Source: Chitinophaga niabensis
GTDB lineage: Bacteria; Bacteroidota; Bacteroidia; Chitinophagales; Chitinophagaceae
Reading direction: 5' to 3'
DNA: 64,000 nt
Assembly (NCBI RefSeq): GCF_039545795.1
Contig: NZ_CP154260.1
Location: forward strand, 5,957,001-6,021,000
A program made the translations under genes and the position numbers. Shown in pieces: positions 18,501-26,231 of this stretch; within the stretch, counting starts at the first letter, position 1; the number at the start of each line of letters is the position of its first letter. The notes below the pieces were generated by a model that was not told the DNA's origin, did not search any database, and saw only the letters and a list, made by a program, of their open reading frames with translations.

Positions 18501-21500
18501 TACTTTACCTGTGAATACAGGTGTACCGCCTGTTGGTACGGTGTACCATCTTACGGTAGTACTGTCAGATGCAGTGGCTGTTAAAGTAGCCTGTGCACCG
18601 GCACATACTGTTGCATTATCTACCGTTACCGTTGGCGAAGCCAGGATACGGTTAGCGTATTGAATGTTCACACTGGTCAGCAGGGTAGCAAGACCAGTTA
18701 CCCTTATTTCAATACGGTCATATGCAGCACCTGGTGCAAATAATGCAGCACGCTGATCGGAACCGCTCAGCAGTACCAATTTCAGGCCAGCTGCATCCAG
18801 CGCCTTGGTGTCGTTATTAGAAGTAGCACCATTATAGGAAGTGATGGTGATATTGGAAAGCAGGCTCAGATCTACCAGGCCGGTTGGGAATGACAATCTT
18901 ACTTTAACGGTATCCCCTGCAGATGCAAGACTACCAAAATTCATAAAGTAAGAAATATTACCACCCACGCCCACTGGGATACTGATATTCGTAACATTCG
19001 TGGTATCGTTGTCCACAGAATTATCCGGATTATTTACTGCACACAGTAAGCAAAGACCGTTAATAGTATTGGTCTGTGAATTTGCGAAATCACAACCCGG
19101 GTTGAAGTTCCTGTTCACCAATACGGTAACGCCTGTACGGCCAATACTTGCACAACCACTTTCGCCGACAGCTTCTACAAAGTAGCGGGTGTTATTAGTC
19201 AATGCCGGTGTAGTGTATACGGCTCCGGTGAATATTGGAGTAGTACCCAGTGAATCCAGGAACCAACGATAAGTTATTGCACCCGGTGAAGCAGAGCTGG
19301 CTGTTAATACAGCTGTTTGTCCGTACTCCACCAAACCACTTGCAGGATTAATGCTCACAGTTGGTTTAGCAGGCACTGCGTTCACGGTTACTGTTACCAT
19401 TTTCGCAGCAGCGCTTGCACACTGTCCGTTCACGGCCACTACAAAGTAGGAAGTGGTAGCAGTTAAGGCTGGTGTGGTGAAGGAAGCTCCTGTAAACAAC
19501 AGGTTATCCATGGCTGCGCTGGGGTACCAGTTGAAAACAACACCTGGTGTAGTGGAAGTAGCAGTAAGTGTGGTAACACTGCCTGCACATACAGCTGCGC
19601 TTGGTGGTGTTACATCAGGAGTGGCTGGCCTTGCTGTAATGTTTACCTGTACCGCTGTACGGGTAGTACTTGCACAACCACCACTGGATACTGTTTCTGC
19701 ATAATAGATCGCAGAACTGTCCAGCGCCGGTGTAATAAATGTATCTCCTGTAAATATTGGTGTGCCGCCTGTTTGTTGTGCATACCAGCGGAAAGTAGCA
19801 CCCACAGGAGCAGTAGCCTTAATAGTAGCTGTGGTGCCTGCGCAGGTATTCACAGATGTGTTATCCAATGTTGGAGCAGCAGGTGCACCGGTGATCTTAA
19901 CAACTGCTTTTGTCCTGATCGGATTTGGACAGTTGATAGACGCTTTCACCGCTTCCACATAGAAGGCTGTATCTGTAGATACAGGGCCTGATTGGAAGGA
20001 AGTACCTGTAAACAATGGTGTACCACCTGTTGCCTGGCTATACCAGCGGAAGATGGTGTTGGTCCTTGGCGTCACAGCAATCGTTGCTGTACTGCCCACA
20101 CAGGTATTCACCGTATCCGGTGTTACATCCGGAACAGGAATGAAGCGTTGTGCGAAATGAATGTTAGCGGCACTGAGCGCAGTTGCCAAACCAGCATTCA
20201 TACGGACTTCTACCCTGTCGAACACAGCAGCCGGTGCAAAGGTTACAATAGCTGTCTGATTACCAGGTAATAGTTGTATGTTAAGCAGGCCGCCACCTGT
20301 AAGGTTAGCCCTGTCATTATTATATTGTGTGCCATTGTAAGTAGCAATTTGTACACTGCCCAGCAATCCGGCATCAGCCAGTGAAGACGGGAAGGACATT
20401 ACCAGTCTCACACTGTCTCCCAGATCACTTGGGTTCGGGAAGATGAGTGTTTGCTGTGCATAACCACCTAACAAACCTGCTATCACATGGATAGTAGAGA
20501 AAGTAGTGGTGCTGGCATCAACGGCAGAGCTTTGATTGTCCACATAACATCCCAGGCAAACACCGTTTACATTACTTGTCTGTGCTGTAGCAGCATCGCA
20601 AGGAATATCAGGGTTCACCACCTGTACTGTAGCAATCACCGGGATCCTTTGTGCACTGGCACAACCTGTGCTGGTGGTAGCTTCCACATAATAAGTAGTG
20701 GTAGCATTCAATGCCGGTGTGGTGAAGCTTGGGCCGGTAGCCAATGGTGTTCCGCCTGTTGGCACACTATACCAGTTGTAGGTGTATGCTGGGTTAGGTG
20801 TATTTACATTAAAGGTAGCCGTACCGCCCTGTGGAATAGTGATATTGTTAGCAGTAACAGACACGCTGGCCAGGCCAACTTTTACAAATACAGGTTTGCG
20901 TGTTTCACTCGCACATCCTGTACCGGAAACTGCCGCTACATAATATACAGCATCCGCTGTAATGGCAGGTGTGGTATAACTTGCGCCGGTGAATAATAAA
21001 TTACCGCCGGAAGGTGCATCATACCAATTGAAAGTAGCGCCGGCCGGGAAGTTTGCATTCAGCGTAGCCGTTTGACCACTACAAACATTCACGGTATCCG
21101 AAACCACCCCGGCCATTGGAGTGATCTGTTGTACATAGAACAGGTTCACTTCCGTAATCGCAGTAGCAAGACCGGTGATGCGGAATTCCACTTCATCAAA
21201 TACCTGCGAAGGTACAAATGAGATCACCTGGCGTGCACCGCCATCCAGTAATTGCACGCTCAGCAGGCCACTGTTTACTGGCCTTACGTCTGCCGCATTT
21301 TCAACACCATTATTACGTGGCCGGATAGTAACATTCCCCAACAGTCCGAGGTTGAGCAGGCCTGTTGTAGATCCTACCACAATACGTAAACTATCCCCCA
21401 CTGAACTTTCATGGCCAAAGGTGAGTGTTTGTTGCACACCGCCTAAAAGGCCAACAGGTACATGCAGCCTGGATGATGTTTGCGGATTATCATCCACAGC

Positions 21501-24500
21501 CAGTTCCGGTGTATTCACAGCACAGAGCAAGCAAAGCAATCCAACTGTGCCATTTGTTTGTGTAATACCTCTGCCACAGGAGAGATCAGGACTACCTGGC
21601 CCAACTCTTACCGAAACAGGAACGGCAGTACGGATATAACTCTTCAGACCATCCGGAGTGGAAGCTTCCACATAGAATGTTCTGTCTCCTATAAGGACCG
21701 GTGTATTGAATGTAGCACCTGTAGCCAGCGGCGTACCACCAGTTGGTGTATCATACCAGCTGAAAGTAGCTCCTGGAATACGAATGGATGCATTCAGTGT
21801 TGTATCATTGCCAAATGGTACAACAATAGGAGCAGGCGGTGTAACCGTTACCGGTATAAAGGCCGCTGCTTCATAAATATTCAGATTGGTCAACCCGGAA
21901 ACAAGACCGGTAAGATCTACCTGTGCACCATCAAATCCGCTGTTAACAGGGATGGTTACACGGAACTTACCTACACTGCCTGTTGGATCAAGCCCCAGGG
22001 CTTGCAGGTTAGCCAGATCATTATCCAGTGTAATGGCATCATTATTAGGAGTGGTGCCATTAAAGGTTTGTACCCTGATGCCGGAAAGCAGTTGTGCACT
22101 CAGCAGTTGACTGGGCACACCCAATGTAAAGGAAATACTGTCTCCCGCCTGGTAAGTACCGGGGAATTTCAGCAGTTGTCCTACTGAACCGGCAACACCC
22201 ACCGTGATCATTTCCTGGGAAGCAGTAGTGGTATCGCCATCTACAGCGAGGTTGGGGTTTTGTACACTGCAACCAAGGCAAATGCCTCCAATAATGGGAC
22301 TTGTCTGTTGATCAGCATACGTCCACAATGGGCCAGGACCTCCGCTTACCGTAACAGGAGCAGCTGTACGCACGAAGCTGGTTTTGCCATCCGGCGTTGC
22401 AGCTTCAGCATAATAAGTTTTACTGCGGGTTAATGTTGGTGTGGTAAAGCTGGCGGCTGTACCTGCAGCTGTACCTCCCGTTGGAACTTCATACCAGGTA
22501 TAAGTAGCACCAGGTGCTCTTACACTTGCAGTCATGGTTGCCGTAGTACCAGATGGAATTACCGGGGCAGGAGGTGTGATATTTACAGGCATATAGGCAA
22601 CTGCCTCGTATACACGCAAAGTGCCTAAACCTGCAAGTGCTGCCGTGGTACCTATTTTCACCCCATCAAATGTATTGTTGGCGGGAATAGTGATACGGAA
22701 TTTACCGGTTGTGCCCACACCTAAACCTAATGCCTGTAAACGAACAGCATTATTATCCAATGTAATGGCATCTGCGTTAGGGGTGCTGCCATTATAGGTT
22801 TGCACATTGATGCCTGCCAGCAGTTGCCCGTTGAACAATTGGTTGGGTACTTCAAGGTCCAGTGCTATACTGTCCCCTGCCTGGTAAGTACCAGGGAAAT
22901 GAATGAGCTGGGAAACACCACCCAATGCCCCTACAGTCATATTGAGCAGGGAAGAAGTATTTGGATTGCCATCCACTGCGTTTGCAGGGTCCTGAACATT
23001 ACAACCAAGACAAACACCGGTGATCAATGGACTCTCTTCTCTGTCGCCATATGTCCATAATGGCCCTGCGCCACCACCTACATTAACGGTGGCCAGTGTA
23101 CGAACATAACTTGTTTTGCCATCAGGAGTGGCAGCTTCTACATAATATTTAGTCTGGCGGGTAAGGTTCGGGGTAACGAACGATGGACCGCTGAAGACAG
23201 CAGTACCGCCCGTTGGCGTTGTGTACCAGTTTAATGTTGCAGCAGGTAAACGGTTGGCTCCATTGATAGTAGCGCTGGTACCATAAGGTACTGTTTGTGT
23301 GGCAGGGTTAACTGTTACAGGCACCATGGCAGTTGCCTCATAGATCTGCAGATTGCTCAGGCCGCCCAGAACAGGAGCAAGTGAAACCTGTACTGCATCA
23401 AAAGCTGCCGTGGCAGGCAATGCGACCCTGAACTTACCGGTACTGCCAACAGGAATGCCCAGCAGTTGTGCATTGCCCAAAGCAGTACTGAATGCAGCTA
23501 CATCATTATTAGAAGTAGCACCATTGAATGTTTCAATGCGGATGCCGGAAAGTAATTGTGCAGATAAAAGCTGACCGGCCGGAATACCCAGGTCCAGGAT
23601 AATGCTATCCAGCGCCTGGTAAGTACCAGGAAAACGGATCAATTGTCCTGCTGAACTTAACACCCCTAAAGGAATGTTCACAGTAGATGCAGTAGTCGTA
23701 TCTCCATCTACTGCCAGCAATGGGTTCTGTACATTACAGCCAACACATACGCCACTGAGTTGAGGGCTTTCCTGTGTATCGCCATGGCTCCATAAAGGAC
23801 CGGCACCGCCGCCTACTCTTACAGGCACCACTGTACGTTTGAAACTTGTTAAACCATCGGGTGTAGCAGCTTCCACATAATAAGTAGTGCTGCGTGTAAG
23901 TGCCGGCGTTGGGAAACTGGCCCCGGTAGCAACTGCGCTGCCGCCTGTTGGTTGTGTATACCAGTTGAAGGTAGCACCCGCAGAACGGATCGTTGCACTC
24001 AGGTTAACAGATGTATTATAAGGTGTGATAGCAGGTGAAGGCGTTACTCCTACAGGTATCATAGCAGCAGCTTCATACACACGCAGGAATCCCAGTTCTG
24101 CAAACAATGCATTGAGGTTCACCTGCACACCATCGAAAGTAACGGTAGAAGGGACCACTACACGGAACTTGGATGTTCCGCCAACACCAATACCTAACAC
24201 CTGTAAACGCACCAGATCATTGTCCAGCGCAATAGCAGGGCCGGCAGCACTTGCGCCGTTGTAAGGTTGTATACTGATACCGGATAATAATTGTTTGGTG
24301 TATAACTGACCGGGAAGTTCCAGGTCCAGCACAATACTGTCGCCCGACTGGTAAATGCCGGGGAATCTGATGAGCTGGCCAACAGAGCTGGCAAGCCCTA
24401 CCGGCATAGATAACATGGAAGAAGTAGTGGTATCTGCGTCTATGGCATTTTGCGGATCGGTAACAATACACAACGCACAAACACCGGAATTCCGGGGGCT

Positions 24501-25496
24501 TTGCTGTTCATCACCAAATGTCCATAATAAGCCGGGGCCGCCTCCTACATCTACATTCGCAGCAGTTCTGATGAAACTGCTTTTGCCATCTGCAGTAGTA
24601 GTGGCTTCTACATAATAATGTTTTACACCGCGGAATAACACAGGTGTTGTGAAAACATCCCCTGTATAAATGGGCGTACCGCCGCTGGGAACATCATACC
24701 AACGGAATGTTGCAGCACCCAGCCTGTGCGATGCCGTTAATACAGCAGATTGTCCTGCAGGGGAAATAACAGGGTTAGCTGAAGGAGTAACGGTAACCGG
24801 CACAACGGCAGTCACTTCATATATATATAACTCATTCAACAAACCTGCCAGTGAACCAATTGTTACTTCCACCCTGTCAAACGTACCACCAATAGGCATT
24901 ACTGCCCTCATCTTTCCGGATGTGCCAATGCCCGTGCCTAAAAAATGCAAGGTGCCCAGGTCACTGATATTGACAGTGGTCACCAGGGATCCGCCATTAA
25001 AAGCCTGCAACCTTATGGAACTTAAAACGGAGGCGCTTAAAGCACCGGGTACTTCAAAGTCCAACACCACACTATCCCCGTTCTCATAAGTACCGGGGAA
25101 AATGATCCGTTGGCCGGCTCTTGTGGCCAGGCCTATGCCCATCGTAATATGGGAGGCTGTATTAATATTGCCGTCATGGGATTGCCCCTGCTGCGTAATA
25201 CTACAGCCCAAACAGAGGAGGGGGTTCAGAATATCCTGATCGCTGATACCCGGGCTCGAAATAGGTCCGGCAGCAAAAAAGCTGCGTATATCCGCAGGCG
25301 TTAAAGATCCGTTTTCCTGTTTATGTAATAATGGGGAACGGCCATACCAATTTTCTGCCGGGTTAACCGCAGAAATTTCAGTAGTGGGAGACCACCAATA
25401 TTGCATATGAGAAAGGGGAGCAGTATTTGCAGCATGCGCATTTGCAACAGGCCATGTAAGGAGCCAGATTGCTATAAAGACAATAAGTTTGCGCAT
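15516..25496 (-). CDS. Giant SprB-like surface adhesin with type B T9SS sorting domain
   Basis: About 3,326 residues. I start at 25496, where MRKLIVFIAIWLLTWPVANAHA is a clean signal peptide. The first two thirds contain eight roughly 150-residue beta-rich modules, each led by a C-x-x-C pair (for example CVGCNVQNP, CLGCSVQNP) and DGDTTTAS-like text, then QLIRFPGTYQ and DSI. They alternate with Ig-like modules marked by (F/Y)xWY-xxx-GGTPLFTG and TYYVEA; I count 21 of these. Near the C-terminus a fibronectin-III-like domain (SVTFQWNAVPGALGYRVS) precedes the type B sorting domain (FVPNAFTPNGDGLND, YNQWGQMIFES, WDGTMSG, PVGVYNYI). It heads an operon with porP and porE-like genes. Expected roles are adhesion or gliding; the ligand is unknown. 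Confidence 0.93.
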   Translation of the reverse strand: MRKLIVFIAIWLLTWPVANAHAANTAPLSHMQYWWSPTTEISAVNPAENWYGRSPLLHKQENGSLTPADIRSFFAAGPISSPGISDQDILNPLLCLGCSITQQGQSHDGNINTASHITMGIGLATRAGQRIIFPGTYENGDSVVLDFEVPGALSASVLSSIRLQAFNGGSLVTTVNISDLGTLHFLGTGIGTSGKMRAVMPIGGTFDRVEVTIGSLAGLLNELYIYEVTAVVPVTVTPSANPVISPAGQSAVLTASHRLGAATFRWYDVPSGGTPIYTGDVFTTPVLFRGVKHYYVEATTTADGKSSFIRTAANVDVGGGPGLLWTFGDEQQSPRNSGVCALCIVTDPQNAIDADTTTSSMLSMPVGLASSVGQLIRFPGIYQSGDSIVLDLELPGQLYTKQLLSGISIQPYNGASAAGPAIALDNDLVRLQVLGIGVGGTSKFRVVVPSTVTFDGVQVNLNALFAELGFLRVYEAAAMIPVGVTPSPAITPYNTSVNLSATIRSAGATFNWYTQPTGGSAVATGASFPTPALTRSTTYYVEAATPDGLTSFKRTVVPVRVGGGAGPLWSHGDTQESPQLSGVCVGCNVQNPLLAVDGDTTTASTVNIPLGVLSSAGQLIRFPGTYQALDSIILDLGIPAGQLLSAQLLSGIRIETFNGATSNNDVAAFSTALGNAQLLGIPVGSTGKFRVALPATAAFDAVQVSLAPVLGGLSNLQIYEATAMVPVTVNPATQTVPYGTSATINGANRLPAATLNWYTTPTGGTAVFSGPSFVTPNLTRQTKYYVEAATPDGKTSYVRTLATVNVGGGAGPLWTYGDREESPLITGVCLGCNVQDPANAVDGNPNTSSLLNMTVGALGGVSQLIHFPGTYQAGDSIALDLEVPNQLFNGQLLAGINVQTYNGSTPNADAITLDNNAVRLQALGLGVGTTGKFRITIPANNTFDGVKIGTTAALAGLGTLRVYEAVAYMPVNITPPAPVIPSGTTATMTASVRAPGATYTWYEVPTGGTAAGTAASFTTPTLTRSKTYYAEAATPDGKTSFVRTAAPVTVSGGPGPLWTYADQQTSPIIGGICLGCSVQNPNLAVDGDTTTASQEMITVGVAGSVGQLLKFPGTYQAGDSISFTLGVPSQLLSAQLLSGIRVQTFNGTTPNNDAITLDNDLANLQALGLDPTGSVGKFRVTIPVNSGFDGAQVDLTGLVSGLTNLNIYEAAAFIPVTVTPPAPIVVPFGNDTTLNASIRIPGATFSWYDTPTGGTPLATGATFNTPVLIGDRTFYVEASTPDGLKSYIRTAVPVSVRVGPGSPDLSCGRGITQTNGTVGLLCLLCAVNTPELAVDDNPQTSSRLHVPVGLLGGVQQTLTFGHESSVGDSLRIVVGSTTGLLNLGLLGNVTIRPRNNGVENAADVRPVNSGLLSVQLLDGGARQVISFVPSQVFDEVEFRITGLATAITEVNLFYVQQITPMAGVVSDTVNVCSGQTATLNANFPAGATFNWYDAPSGGNLLFTGASYTTPAITADAVYYVAAVSGTGCASETRKPVFVKVGLASVSVTANNITIPQGGTATFNVNTPNPAYTYNWYSVPTGGTPLATGPSFTTPALNATTTYYVEATTSTGCASAQRIPVIATVQVVNPDIPCDAATAQTSNVNGVCLGCYVDNQSSAVDASTTTFSTIHVIAGLLGGYAQQTLIFPNPSDLGDSVRLVMSFPSSLADAGLLGSVQIATYNGTQYNNDRANLTGGGLLNIQLLPGNQTAIVTFAPAAVFDRVEVRMNAGLATALSAANIHFAQRFIPVPDVTPDTVNTCVGSTATIAVTPRTNTIFRWYSQATGGTPLFTGTSFQSGPVSTDTAFYVEAVKASINCPNPIRTKAVVKITGAPAAPTLDNTSVNTCAGTTATIKATAPVGATFRWYAQQTGGTPIFTGDTFITPALDSSAIYYAETVSSGGCASTTRTAVQVNITARPATPDVTPPSAAVCAGSVTTLTATSTTPGVVFNWYPSAAMDNLLFTGASFTTPALTATTSYFVVAVNGQCASAAAKMVTVTVNAVPAKPTVSINPASGLVEYGQTAVLTASSASPGAITYRWFLDSLGTTPIFTGAVYTTPALTNNTRYFVEAVGESGCASIGRTGVTVLVNRNFNPGCDFANSQTNTINGLCLLCAVNNPDNSVDNDTTNVTNISIPVGVGGNISYFMNFGSLASAGDTVKVRLSFPTGLVDLSLLSNITITSYNGATSNNDTKALDAAGLKLVLLSGSDQRAALFAPGAAYDRIEIRVTGLATLLTSVNIQYANRILASPTVTVDNATVCAGAQATLTATASDSTTVRWYTVPTGGTPVFTGKVFTTPVLNATTTYYAESFRASTNCANPIRTSATIQVLTVPQTPQILSGDTAICAGNSAILRARAADPTHTIRWFLSSTGGTPVSLDSLFVTGALTTTTIFYAEAYNGSCGSAVRVPVTVTVGTAPGDPVLESGNLTICSGTTATLRVTSSTTGITINWYTVQSGGTPIFTGAQFTTPALSTTTIYYVEATSTAGGCANAGGRIQAVVNVNSTPAVPVLVDGVKTTCRNQPATLSVQNPVAGITYNWYNAATGGTLLFTGATYTTGPLTDTATYFVEGVGTGNCPSTSRAVASVSVVSTLNPPTVESANVTVCRGAQATLRVQNPLGGVTYNWYDAPGGNKLFTGAVFLTGVQVTASSYYVEAVSSGGCASATMTRVDVQVTDAPTLPVVLGNTTVCQGDAISLSIQNPAAGLTYSWYDAAAGGNRMAEGTTFAPTGVTSSVTYYVEASSGVCSSAGRTPVTITVNPAPPAVTVDATAKTVCIGNTADLHVVNPQPGLTYRWYDAAVGGTIVSSSPDFITPALSANKDYFVAAINGSNCASVTRTRVSITVTNGPAVPAAPAEVTVCRGNRPTVSVQNANANLQYRWYDAPIGGTLLFTGNTYSTADPLNVRDTVYLEASLPGGTCVSNGRAQVILIPADAPGNPVLANSGAITVCTGTTATFNVQNPTANVTYRWYDAATGGNVLLANGTSYTTGVLTANMDVYVEALIGGGCASAGRAKGTATVSPVPGAPLVTADANTVCPDSSATLRASSAQPGLIFSWYTAATGGTAVFTGPVFKTPPLTTTTTYYAAAGFNGGCMSTTRTPVTINIYSVLAAPTVSVASKTATSVTFQWNAVPGALGYRVSADGGVTFTQPSSGLTGTTHTVVNLLPNQTVTLQVMSIGATECANSAWFQGGGGTDNPAGNTIFVPNAFTPNGDGLNDVLLVYGTTIATMEIRIYNQWGQMIFESKDKGRGWDGTMSGKPQPVGVYNYILRATLQDGTTVQKRGTITIVR

Positions 25497-25800
25497 AATG
25501 CTGACAGGAGTAACATTTAACCTCATATACAAGGGTTTGGGTTATTATAAATATTTCTATCGCAGTTTTGAATTATATGAATAGAAGCATTGCCTGCATG
25601 CGAAGCAGGATATGGTTTCTTTAAGGCCTATCATTTAGATTGAAAGCATTCACAGTTTCTCGGGGCTGTTCATTTCATTTTTGATAGGATATAGTTTTGG
25701 TTATCGGTACAGAAATACATTCACGATAGCACGAAATTAATGGGTGTTATTGGGGAAACGATATACCATTCTTATTCATTCAAACGAAGAAAAACCACTC
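25497..25800. other. Adhesin operon upstream region
   Basis: Non-coding AT-rich sequence before the adhesin operon; it must contain that operon's promoter on the minus strand. I found no convincing promoter pair or gene. Confidence 0.45.
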
Positions 25801-26231
25801 TGTTCAAACGAATCAATCCTGTTCATTTTGTTCATTTTGAAAAAAATCAAAACAAAACATGTTCAATGTGTGTATTGAACACGAACAAGATATTTAATAG
25901 TGGGAATTAGCGTCTACTGTCATTAGAGGGTCAAAACCTTGCGAAAAACTATCAGTAGTTCACTCTCGGAAATACAGTTAGGTATCCTACATAAATGAAC
26001 GATGCTTTTGTCCCTAACTCATGATGAAGAAAAAAATATAAAAAATTTATGCCACAATTTATTGTTATAAGTCCCTGATTATTAAACCTAAATACATCAA
26101 TGTTCATTAGAATGCAGTCTATTCAGTTTATCCATTTTTAAAAACCTAAATCCACATGTTCATTTTTCTACGTATCTACTCGATTGTACCCGATCTAAAT
26201 TCATTCTTTTTGTTCCATTAATTGTTCCCTT
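25801..26231 (+). promoter_or_regulatory. Upstream region with repeated TGTTC(A) motifs
   Basis: TGTTCA occurs at 25801, 25820, 25829, 25860, 26101 and 26157, its complement TGAACA at 25876, and TGTTCC at 26211 and 26223. Four of these are TGTTCATT. The copies at 25860 and 25876 form a perfect 8-bp inverted repeat, TGTTCAAT-GTGTGT-ATTGAACA. No gene is present. The cluster looks like a multi-site operator for the NTPase gene at 26232, whose own N-terminus may bind DNA. Confidence 0.5.

Noticed and set aside
15700..25300. Many long plus-strand open frames opposite the adhesin gene
   Set aside because: They are antisense shadows of the repeat-rich coding sequence, low in complexity and without start context or homology.
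15516..25496. Regular repeats that might be taken for a CRISPR array or DNA satellite
   Set aside because: They encode Ig-like and CxxC modules in one continuous frame with a signal peptide and sorting domain, and repeats are divergent at base level.
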